Positions 1 to 7,143 of a DNA stretch of 64,000 nucleotides are shown one piece after another. Source of the stretch: Granulosicoccus sp947495035 (GTDB lineage Bacteria > Pseudomonadota > Gammaproteobacteria > Granulosicoccales > Granulosicoccaceae); the NCBI RefSeq assembly GCF_050589605.1, contig NZ_JBNGOO010000016.1. One strand, written 5' to 3'. The notes under the pieces are model-generated. The model did no database searches. It had not been told where the DNA came from and saw only the letters and a program-made list of their open reading frames with translations. A program made the translations under genes and the position numbers. The stretch's first letter is position 1, and every line of letters begins with the position of its first letter.

Positions 1-76
1 AGACGGCTTGCGTTTCGCGATCCGCGAAGGTGGACGTACGGTTGGTGCCGGCGTCGTAGCCAAAATCATCGAGTAA
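1..76 (+). CDS. tuf: Elongation factor Tu, C-terminal end (partial)
   Basis: Reading from base 2, the last 24 codons before TAA at 74-76 give the classical EF-Tu C-terminus, including FAIREGGRTVGAGVV. EF-Tu is the GTPase that delivers aminoacyl-tRNA to the ribosome. Most of the gene lies to the left of the window. Only 6 bases separate its stop from rpsJ, so the two are almost certainly co-transcribed as the end of a str-type operon. Confidence 0.95.
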   Translation, partial: DGLRFAIREGGRTVGAGVVAKIIE

Positions 77-82
77 TTCATT

Positions 83-397
83 ATGGCAGCCAGTCAAACA
101 ATCCGTATTCGTCTCAAGGCTTTCGATCATCGTTTGATCGACCGTTCTGCGAAGGAAATTCTTGAAACCGCCAAGCGTACCGGCGCCCGAGTTCTGGGTC
201 CGATTCCTTTGCCAACCAAGAAAGAGCGCTTCACTATCCTGGTTTCTCCACACGTCAACAAGGACGCGCGAGACCAGTACGAGCTGCGTACTCACAAGCG
301 TCTGATGGATATCGTTGATCCAACAGAAAAGACGGTAGACGCCCTGATGAAGCTGGACCTGGCCGCCGGTGTGGACGTTCAGATCAAGTTGAACTAA
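83..397 (+). CDS. rpsJ: 30S ribosomal protein S10
   Basis: This 104-residue protein is full length for S10, which sits in the 30S head and also acts as NusE in antitermination complexes. The N-terminal IRIRLKAFDHRLID and the central GPIPLPTKKERFTIL and DQYELRTHKR segments are family hallmarks. It starts 6 bases after tuf. Normally rplC follows within a few dozen bases. Here an intrinsic terminator begins about 28 bases after the stop and the next gene is cobD, so S10 is separated from the rest of its operon. Confidence 0.97.
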   Translation: MAASQTIRIRLKAFDHRLIDRSAKEILETAKRTGARVLGPIPLPTKKERFTILVSPHVNKDARDQYELRTHKRLMDIVDPTEKTVDALMKLDLAAGVDVQIKLN

Positions 398-424
398 TCA
401 GTCGGTAGTAAGGTAGTACCTTCC

Positions 425-458
425 GGAAAGGCTCGCTCAGGCGGGCCTTTCCTGTTTT
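425..458 (+). terminator. Intrinsic terminator after rpsJ
   Basis: A 12-bp stem (425-436 with 441-452, one G-U pair) closes a TCAG tetraloop and is followed by TGTTTT. It should end most tuf-rpsJ transcripts. Only 38 bases remain before the cobD start, which leaves little room for a separate promoter. Confidence 0.85.
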
Positions 459-496
459 CGTGGCTCCGGAATGATCTGATCAGGGAAAGCTGACCG

Positions 497-1438
497 ATGT
501 TGATGCTGGCAGCATTGCTGCTCGAGTTGCTGCTGGGCTGGCCACGCTGGCTGTTTGCTCGTGTTCGTCACCCGGTCGTCTGGTTGGGGGCACTGATCAG
601 CTTGCTGGAGCAACGCTTCAACAAGCCTTCAGCCAGCGATCGCCAACGCTACATTGCCGGCGCCCTGGGTTCGTTGCTGCTCATCGGGCTCAGTGCTGCA
701 GTTGCCGGCTTGCTGGTTCGCCTGTTGCCGGACAATCCGTTCGGTTTTCTGCTGGAGGCCATGCTGGCTTCCAGTCTGCTGGCGGCAAGGAGTCTGTACC
801 AGCATGTCGCGGCAGTATTGGCGCCCTTGCGTTGCCAGGATGTACCGGCAGCCCGGCAGGCCGTATCGATGATCGTTGGCCGGGATACACGAGAGCTGGA
901 AGAATCCGGCATCTGCTCGGCAGCATTGGAGAGTCTGGCCGAGAATGCCTCGGATGGGGTCATTGCCCCGCTATTCTGGGGCGTTCTGTTGGGCTTGCCG
1001 GGAATGGCTGCCTACAAGGCCATCAACACCCTCGACTCGATGATCGGGCACAGGAGTGAGCAATACAAGGATTACGGCAGATTTGCGGCACGCCTGGACG
1101 ACGTGGCCAATTTTCTGCCTGCCAGAGTCTGCGCGGCTCTTTTCTGGCTGGCCGCTGCCGGTCGCATTTCGTTTGCCGCCGTTGCCCGACAGGCCGATCA
1201 CCACCGGTCACCCAACGCCGGCTGGCCGGAATCGGCCATGGCATTTGCGCTGGATGTGCGTCTGTCCGGTCCGCGTGTCTATCAACACACGATCAGTGAC
1301 GAGCCGTGGTTGAATCCGACGGGTGCGGCACCTGGAGTGTCTGCGTTGCAGCAGGGGCTGCGACTGTATGCGACGGCGGTGATGCTGAGCGCGGCATTGC
1401 TGCTTGCCGCCCTGTTGGGGATGATGCTGCTGCGTTGA
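497..1438 (+). CDS. cobD: Adenosylcobinamide-phosphate synthase CobD/CbiB
   Basis: This 313-residue inner-membrane protein attaches the aminopropanol arm to adenosylcobyric acid during cobalamin synthesis. Family motifs are clear: HPVVWLG near residue 25, AENASDGVIAPLFW at about 148-161 and YKAINTLDSMIGH at 173-185. Several hydrophobic segments are present (about 58-76, 86-97, 155-170, 295-312). The ATG at 497 has GGAAAG about 9 bases upstream. The B12 riboswitch lies downstream, so this gene is outside its control. Transcription may depend on read-through of the rpsJ terminator. Confidence 0.93.
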   Translation: MLMLAALLLELLLGWPRWLFARVRHPVVWLGALISLLEQRFNKPSASDRQRYIAGALGSLLLIGLSAAVAGLLVRLLPDNPFGFLLEAMLASSLLAARSLYQHVAAVLAPLRCQDVPAARQAVSMIVGRDTRELEESGICSAALESLAENASDGVIAPLFWGVLLGLPGMAAYKAINTLDSMIGHRSEQYKDYGRFAARLDDVANFLPARVCAALFWLAAAGRISFAAVARQADHHRSPNAGWPESAMAFALDVRLSGPRVYQHTISDEPWLNPTGAAPGVSALQQGLRLYATAVMLSAALLLAALLGMMLLR

Positions 1439-1574
1439 TGTTGCTTGCCATCATGCCGCAGTGACCGATGCGTCTGCGTATGGGTGTATCTCTGCATCGA
1501 CCTGCGCTGCGCTGCTCTGCGTCGCTCGAGGCAATCGAACATTGACGTACCTGCACTGAAATGCAACCATATCG

Positions 1575-1790
1575 GTGTTCGGGTTCTCTGGCGGAGTGTT
1601 CCTTGCCAGGGTGAAAAGGGAAGTCCGGTGACAATCGTTCGCGAGAATCGATTCATTCCGGCGCAGCCCCCGCTGCTGTAAGCCAGACGGTTACGTCTCA
1701 TGCCACTGAGGTTCGCGATAGCGACTTGACTCGGGAAGGTGACGCAAACCGGAAGATGGTAAGCCAGAAGACCTGCCTGACACTGTGTTT
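1575..1790 (+). promoter_or_regulatory. Cobalamin (B12) riboswitch
   Basis: The aptamer landmarks appear in order. A P2-type pairing joins TTCCTT near 1599 to AAGGGAA near 1616, and CCGGTG lies at about 1624. A CAGCCCCCGCTGCTGTAA element lies at about 1664-1681, GCCACTG near 1702 and GGGAAGG near 1733. The B12 box AGCCAGAAGACCTGCC is at 1762-1777. The cobO ribosome-binding site lies about 185 bases further on. I see no U-tract terminator between, so the expression mechanism is unclear. The switch should repress cobO-btuFCD and coupled genes when adenosylcobalamin is abundant. Outer limits are approximate. Confidence 0.92.
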
Positions 1791-1972
1791 CATCTGGTAT
1801 CTGCTCCGGGGTGAGAGCATGACCGACGATCCGCTTCAGGCGTCGGGATGGTTGAATGATCGATTCTGTTTCAGGCAGCAGCGTTCAACTCTCCAACAAC
1901 GATATCTGAGCTCTTTGTCCGTCAGTTCGTTCTCTTCCCCATGCAGATCGTTTGCGTCAGCGGGAGTCGGGA

Positions 1973-2584
1973 ATGGAAGAGCAAGGCAAACAGAAGCATG
2001 CGGAACGCATGCAGCGGAAGAAAGCCGTTGTCGATGCCGGGATCGAAAAGGCACAGATCGAGCGCGGTATCGTCATTCTGATCACCGGTAATGGCAAGGG
2101 CAAGACGACATCCGGGTTCGGCACTCTCTACCGTGCACTGGGACATGGACACCGCTGTGGAGTCGTGCAGTTCATCAAGGGCACGCAGTCAACCGGCGAG
2201 GTGATATTCCTGCAGCAGCGGCTGGGGCTGGACAGTGTGCAATACCACGCCATGGCCACAGGCTTTACCTGGAACACACAGAACTGGGATGCGGACAAGG
2301 CCGCAGCCGATGAAGCCTGGGCGCATGCGGAGAGGATGCTGCAGGATGACAGCCTGAACCTGGTACTGCTCGATGAACTGACGTACATGCTCAAGTACCG
2401 TTTTCTGGAAACGGACGCCGTCATCGCTGCCATTAAGGCGCGTCCGGCGCATCAGACGGTAGTCGTGACCGGGCGTGCTGCCAAGCCCGAGCTGCATGAT
2501 GTGGCGGATACGGTCAGCGAGATTGCCGACAGGAAACACGCCTTCAAGGCAGGGGTCAAGGCACAGGCCGGTATCGATTTCTGA
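1973..2584 (+). CDS. cobO: Corrinoid adenosyltransferase CobO
   Basis: This 203-residue cytoplasmic enzyme transfers the adenosyl group of ATP to Co(I) corrinoids. The P-loop GNGKGKTTS is at residues 39-47, and the family segment VVQFIKG and LLDELTYMLKY (Walker B region) follow. The ATG at 1973 is preferred because GGGAG lies about 6 bases upstream; a TTG at 1952 would add 7 residues. It is the first gene under the B12 riboswitch and serves both salvage and de novo synthesis. The BtuF-type gene starts 43 bases later. Confidence 0.94.
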   Translation: MEEQGKQKHAERMQRKKAVVDAGIEKAQIERGIVILITGNGKGKTTSGFGTLYRALGHGHRCGVVQFIKGTQSTGEVIFLQQRLGLDSVQYHAMATGFTWNTQNWDADKAAADEAWAHAERMLQDDSLNLVLLDELTYMLKYRFLETDAVIAAIKARPAHQTVVVTGRAAKPELHDVADTVSEIADRKHAFKAGVKAQAGIDF

Positions 2585-2627
2585 CGAGCCGACAGACGTG
2601 TCGGAAACAGAGGGAGCGGACCGGCCG

Positions 2628-3662
2628 ATGCCAGGCAGAGGCCTGTCGTTGAGGCAGGCTTCAGTCTATCTGCCTGTCCTTGCGCAGTCGGGTCGGGGGC
2701 GCAGTGGCGGCAATTCTTCCGGGTGCCCTGCTCATTGCCAGTTTGTTGCCGGAGTTGCATTGTTGTGCATCACTGCCTTTAGCTCGATGGTAGAGGCGGG
2801 GAACGATGCCGCTGAAGAGGATTCTTCAGCAGCTGTCCTCAACTCGAACCCGTCGCCTGCCACTTCCGGCCACGCATTACCGCGCGTCATGTCGACCAAT
2901 CTGTGCGCCGACATGCTGCTGTTGGGCCTGGCCGATGAGTCACAGATCACGTCGGTGTCGCAACAGGCTCAGGATCCGAGGCGGTCGTCGTTTTCCGCTG
3001 CGGCCTTGCGCTATCCGGCAAACCGCGCCAGTGCCGAAGAAGTCATCATGCAACAGCCCGACGTGGTGCTGGCGTCACGGCGCTGGCAGGCACAACATCA
3101 GTCCGATCTGTTTGCCAGGTTCGGTATCCGCGTTGTGAATGTTCCGTATCCGAATGACTGGCCGGGAATCTTCAGCAGTCTTCTGCAGGTGGGGGAGCTG
3201 ATCGGCCGGCGTGATCGGGCCGAAGAGATATTGCGGCAGACAAGGGCAAGATTGCAGCGGATCCCGTCACCGCAGTCAGCTCTCAGCGTTCTGTACTTGC
3301 GTGGCAATGGCGGAACGGCAGCTGGCGGCACCTATATCGATGCGTTGCTGCAGGGGCTGAACGTCAGCAACAAGGCGGAAGACTATGGTCTGACGGGGTG
3401 GAGCCATGTGTCGCTGGAATCGATACTGCTGTCACCCCCTGATGCCTTTCTTGTCAGTCAGACGCGACATGATGTCGCACCGGGTGGTTCAGCCGTCACG
3501 CGCCACCCTCTGTTACGCCAACTGCTGGAGGATCGCCCGGTTCTCACCCTCAGCAGTCTGGATAGTGGTTGCAGCAACTGGGGGCAAGTGGACACCGTCG
3601 AGCAGCTTGCCGTGCGACTGGAGAGCCGTTCGCAGGCCGTTCCGGCTAGAGGCAGGCCATGA
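2628..3662 (+). CDS. btuF: Periplasmic B12-binding protein, BtuF-like
   Basis: The 344-residue protein belongs to the class III (TroA/BtuF-like) binding proteins that deliver corrinoids to BtuCD. The two-lobe fold is suggested by RVMSTNLCADMLLLGL, then AEEVIMQQPDVVLAS and PYPNDWPGIFSSLLQVGELIGR. A hydrophobic stretch FVAGVALLCITAFSS about 35 residues into the protein is the probable signal peptide, so the N-region is unusually long. The ATG at 2628 is the best start, with GGGAG about 11 bases upstream, but a later non-ATG start is possible. The stop overlaps btuC (ATGA). Confidence 0.85.
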   Translation: MPGRGLSLRQASVYLPVLAQSGRGRSGGNSSGCPAHCQFVAGVALLCITAFSSMVEAGNDAAEEDSSAAVLNSNPSPATSGHALPRVMSTNLCADMLLLGLADESQITSVSQQAQDPRRSSFSAAALRYPANRASAEEVIMQQPDVVLASRRWQAQHQSDLFARFGIRVVNVPYPNDWPGIFSSLLQVGELIGRRDRAEEILRQTRARLQRIPSPQSALSVLYLRGNGGTAAGGTYIDALLQGLNVSNKAEDYGLTGWSHVSLESILLSPPDAFLVSQTRHDVAPGGSAVTRHPLLRQLLEDRPVLTLSSLDSGCSNWGQVDTVEQLAVRLESRSQAVPARGRP

Positions 3663-4702
3663 AGTTGCGCCAGGATCTGTGGCTCAATACCATCCTGCTG
3701 CTCAGTCTGGCTGGTCTGATGGTTCTGTCCCTGACTGTCGGTCCTCTGCAACTGTCGACGCAGGAGGTGCTGGCAGCGCTGTTCCACGCGGACTCGGCCA
3801 GTTCCTTGCCGGAATCCCTGGCCGGCATCGACAGAGCGTCTCGCCTTCATCTGATCGTGACCGAAATTCGGCTACCGCGGGTTCTGCTGGCCATCATTGT
3901 CGGTGCATCCCTGGGTGTCTCGGGTGCTGCCTTGCAGGGTCTGCTGCGCAACCCTCTGGCTGAACCGGGTCTGCTTGGTGTCAGTGCCAGTGCCAGTCTG
4001 GGAGCGGTGCTGTGCCTGTATTTCGGTCTGGCCGGTATCAGCGCCTGGTTGCTGCCGCTGTCGGCGATGGCCTGTGCTGCCCTGTCGACACTGATACTGG
4101 CCCTGTTCGCCCGGCGGGCGGTCGGTAACCTGACCCTGATTCTGGCCGGTATCGGCCTGTCCTCACTGGCTGCGGCCCTGATCTCCCTGGCCATCAATCT
4201 GGCGCCGACTCCGGCTGATGTACAGGATATCGTGCTGTGGCTGATGGGCTCCATAGCCGATCGCAGCTTTGATGACATACGCCTGTGCCTGCCGTTCGTT
4301 CTGGCGGGTACCGGTCTGCTGTTCTCCTGCGGCAGGGAGCTGGATGCCTTGACGCTTGGCGAGGAGGAGGCGTGCAGTCTGGGCGTCAGCCCATCTCGGC
4401 TTCGCCTGAAGGTCATCATCGGGACAGCCTTGTGTGTGGGAGCCAGTGTTGCAGTTGCGGGTGCCATCGGATTCATTGGCCTGGTGGTTCCCCACATGTT
4501 GCGTCGCGCCACGGGCTATCATCCGGCTCGGCTGTTGCCGGCCAGCGCTCTGGGTGGTGCATTGCTGTTGCTGTCTGCCGATATTGTTCTGCGCCTGGTC
4601 AGTCAGGACTTCGAACTGATGCTCGGTGTGGTGACCGCACTGATCGGGGCACCCTTTTTCCTGTTGCTTGTCATGCGCAGCCAGACGGAGATGCTGCGAT
4701 GA
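3659..4702 (+). CDS. btuC: FecCD-family permease, BtuC-like
   Basis: A 347-residue polytopic permease of the FecCD/BtuC family. About ten hydrophobic segments are visible. Family motifs include LPRVLLAIIVGASLGVSGAALQG at about residues 63-85, NPLAEPGLLGVS, and GAIGFIGLVVPHMLRR near 265-280, the loop that contacts the ATPase. It forms the membrane channel for corrinoid import with the flanking BtuF and BtuD proteins. It overlaps both neighbours by 4 bases, indicating translational coupling. Confidence 0.92.
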   Translation: MKLRQDLWLNTILLLSLAGLMVLSLTVGPLQLSTQEVLAALFHADSASSLPESLAGIDRASRLHLIVTEIRLPRVLLAIIVGASLGVSGAALQGLLRNPLAEPGLLGVSASASLGAVLCLYFGLAGISAWLLPLSAMACAALSTLILALFARRAVGNLTLILAGIGLSSLAAALISLAINLAPTPADVQDIVLWLMGSIADRSFDDIRLCLPFVLAGTGLLFSCGRELDALTLGEEEACSLGVSPSRLRLKVIIGTALCVGASVAVAGAIGFIGLVVPHMLRRATGYHPARLLPASALGGALLLLSADIVLRLVSQDFELMLGVVTALIGAPFFLLLVMRSQTEMLR

Positions 4703-5577
4703 TTGATCTTGACCTGCAGAACATGACGGTGCAACGCAATGGGCGCTGTCTGGTGAATGACGTCAGTCTGCTGATCCCCGGTGGCTCCCTGTGTGGATTG
4801 ACAGGACCCAACGGTGCCGGCAAGAGCAGCCTGTTGCGAGCAGTGGCTCAGCTGCTGCCCCATACCGGGCATTGCCGGCTGGGGGCGCAGTGGCTGGAGC
4901 AGAGCTCTGCAGACTGGCGTGCCCGAAGCCTGGCCTATCTGGCGCAGACCGGAGAGCTTGCCTGGCCCATGGCTGTCAGGGACTTCGTCTCCCTGGGTCG
5001 CCTGCCGCATCGACGACGCGGTGTGTTGCTCAGGCGACAGGCGGTCGATGACAAGTCGGGTTCGAGTCAAGTTCGAACAGACACGGAGGCGGTTGCGCTG
5101 GCGCTGGACCAAACCGGTCTCACAGAGCTGGCCACACGACCGCTGAATCAGCTTTCCGGTGGCGAACTGGCACGAGTGCGGCTGGCACGTGCACTGGCAG
5201 TGGATGCCGATGTCTTGCTGGCGGATGAGCCCTGCGCTTCGCTTGATCCCCATCATCAGCTCAAGGTGATGGAGTTGTTGCACGCGCAGAGTCGTCGCGG
5301 GCGGGTCGTGCTGGTTGTATTGCACGACCTGACCCTGGCCAGCCGATTCTGCGATCAGTTGCTGCTGCTGCATGAAGGGGTCGAAGTGGCCAGTGGGGAG
5401 CCACGTCGCGTGCTGACCCCTGACAATCTGCAAAGCGTCTATCAGTTGCAGGCCATCCACGGCGAGTTTCGCAATCAGTCCTATATCGTGCCTTGGCAAA
5501 GCTCTCATGCGGCGCCGCATGCTCATTCCATGAACCAGTCAGGTTGCGGCCTGCAAGAAGAGGTTTCCGTTCGATGA
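4699..5577 (+). CDS. btuD: ABC transporter ATPase, BtuD-like
   Basis: A 292-residue ATP-binding subunit. The Walker A motif GPNGAGKSS is near residue 36, the signature LSGGELARVRLARAL is in the middle, and the Walker B DVLLADEPCASLD and switch LVVLHDLTLA follow. It energises corrinoid uptake through BtuC. The ATG at 4699 overlaps the btuC stop as ATGA and is preferred over upstream in-frame starts. The C-terminal tail contains AAPHAHSMNQSGCG, a short His/Cys-containing extension before the coupled DUF1636 gene. Confidence 0.92.
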   Translation: MIDLDLQNMTVQRNGRCLVNDVSLLIPGGSLCGLTGPNGAGKSSLLRAVAQLLPHTGHCRLGAQWLEQSSADWRARSLAYLAQTGELAWPMAVRDFVSLGRLPHRRRGVLLRRQAVDDKSGSSQVRTDTEAVALALDQTGLTELATRPLNQLSGGELARVRLARALAVDADVLLADEPCASLDPHHQLKVMELLHAQSRRGRVVLVVLHDLTLASRFCDQLLLLHEGVEVASGEPRRVLTPDNLQSVYQLQAIHGEFRNQSYIVPWQSSHAAPHAHSMNQSGCGLQEEVSVR

Positions 5578-6017
5578 TAACCGTCGTTGTGTGTACGACC
5601 TGCGGGCAGCAGGAGGACAGTGTCGATGGCCTGCGTCCGGGTGAACACTTTGCCAATCGCGTCGAAGAGGCATTGAAACAACATGCCCTTGCCGATGTCG
5701 GCGCACCGGTCGTGCAGTTGCAACGCACACGCTGCCTGATGTCATGCAAGCGCTCCTGTTCGGCAGCCCTGCACCAGAGTGGGAAATACAGCTACGTGTT
5801 CGGTGAGTTCAGTCCCGATGTCGACAGTGCCGAGGCCCTGCTGGATTTCACAGCCGGGTATCGGGTATCGGAAACGGGACAAGTGCCATTCAAGCAGTGG
5901 CCGCAGGGGATCAAGGGGCATTTCGTTGCACGTATACCACCCTTGCAGTTCTCCGAGGTGGCAGATCGCAGGGAATCATCAGACACCAATGACAACACCG
6001 AGGTATCCCATGGCTGA
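5574..6017 (+). CDS. DUF1636 family cysteine-rich protein
   Basis: This 147-residue protein has a thioredoxin-like-ferredoxin layout. It carries CTTC near residue 7 and a second cluster, CLMSCKRSC, near residue 55, suggesting a metal or Fe-S site. DUF1636 proteins are repeatedly found beside cobW/cobN genes, and the function is not established. The ATG overlaps the btuD stop (ATGA), and its own end overlaps cobW by 8 bases, placing it firmly within the B12/cobalt operon. A role in cobalt handling is inference from context. Confidence 0.82.
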   Translation: MITVVVCTTCGQQEDSVDGLRPGEHFANRVEEALKQHALADVGAPVVQLQRTRCLMSCKRSCSAALHQSGKYSYVFGEFSPDVDSAEALLDFTAGYRVSETGQVPFKQWPQGIKGHFVARIPPLQFSEVADRRESSDTNDNTEVSHG

Positions 6018-7143
6018 CGTACGGAAAATTCCTGCCACGATCGTTACCGGTTTTCTGGGCAGTGGCAAGACCACCCTTGTTCGCAACATGCTCGAATCGG
6101 CTGCGGGACTGCGAATTGCGGTGATCGTCAATGAATTCGGCGAACTCGGTATCGACGGCGACATTCTGGAGCGCTGCAGTCTGGGTTGCGAGGAGGACGT
6201 TGCAGGCATGGAGACTTCCGGCAACGTCTACGAGCTGGCCAATGGCTGCCTGTGCTGCACCGTGCAGGAGGAATTCTACCCGGTCATGCGCCAGTTGCTG
6301 GAACGCAGCGATCGGATAGATCATGTCGTGATCGAGACCTCCGGCCTGGCTCTGCCGAAGCCATTGGTACAGGCATTCAACTGGCCCGAGATACGCAATG
6401 CCTTTACCGTTGATGCGGTTGTGACCGTGGTCGACACACCGGCAACGGCTGCGGGTCAGTTCGCCAGCAATCCACAGGCGGTTCAGCAGCAACGCCTGGC
6501 CGATCCGAATCTGGATCATCAGTCGGCTCTGCACGAATTGTTCGAGGATCAGTTGCTGGCCGCCGATCTGGTGGTCCTCTCCAAGACGGATCTGGTGGGC
6601 GAGCCGCAATGCCGGCAGGTCGAGGAGGTGGTGAGGCAGGAGCTGCCGGCACAGGTCAAGATCATCCGAAGCGAACAAGGCAAGGTGTCCAACAGCCTGT
6701 TGCTGGGCCTGGGGAGTGCCAGTGAGGAGACGATCGATCAGCGCAGGGGTCATCACGAGCACGACGAGGGTCATGAGCATGACCATGATCACGATCAGTT
6801 CGATTCCATGGTCGTGACGCTGCCGGTAGTGGATCGCAGTCGTCTGATGGAGGTGCTGGACAGACTGGTAGAGGAGCACACCCTGTTCCGGATAAAGGGA
6901 TTCGTGGCAATCGACGGCAAACCGATGAGACTGGTGGTGCAAGGCGTGGGACGGCGCTTCGACAGTTATTACGATCGTCGCTGGCGCGACGCTGAAACTC
7001 CCCATACCCAGCTGGTGCTGATCGGGCAGCAACTCGACGAGAAATTGTTGCAGGATGCCCTGATGACGGCCAGCGTTCAGGGCAGCGAAGTGTCTGCCGT
7101 GGTCAGTAGTGGTGGACATGCCGGACAGGCCGAGCTCATCTGA
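6010..7143 (+). CDS. cobW: CobW family GTP-binding metallochaperone
   Basis: A 377-residue G3E GTPase. The P-loop GFLGSGKTT is at residues 14-22 and the metal-binding CLCC (CxCC) at 80-83, followed by VIETSGLALP and the guanine-specificity-like SKTD. A His/Asp/Glu-rich stretch around residues 245-262 (HHEHDEGHEHDHDHD) probably binds divalent metal. The CobW C-terminal domain follows. Next to CobN it is expected to supply cobalt to the chelatase. The ATG at 6010 lies within the end of the DUF1636 gene. Confidence 0.93.
   Translation: MADVRKIPATIVTGFLGSGKTTLVRNMLESAAGLRIAVIVNEFGELGIDGDILERCSLGCEEDVAGMETSGNVYELANGCLCCTVQEEFYPVMRQLLERSDRIDHVVIETSGLALPKPLVQAFNWPEIRNAFTVDAVVTVVDTPATAAGQFASNPQAVQQQRLADPNLDHQSALHELFEDQLLAADLVVLSKTDLVGEPQCRQVEEVVRQELPAQVKIIRSEQGKVSNSLLLGLGSASEETIDQRRGHHEHDEGHEHDHDHDQFDSMVVTLPVVDRSRLMEVLDRLVEEHTLFRIKGFVAIDGKPMRLVVQGVGRRFDSYYDRRWRDAETPHTQLVLIGQQLDEKLLQDALMTASVQGSEVSAVVSSGGHAGQAELI

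Noticed and set aside
2475..2627. Upstream extension of the BtuF-like gene into cobO
   Set aside because: It would overlap more than 100 bases of cobO in another frame and adds no family-like sequence.
4285..4698. Upstream extension of the BtuD gene
   Set aside because: It lies wholly inside btuC in another frame; the ATGA overlap at 4699 gives a normal ABC ATPase start.
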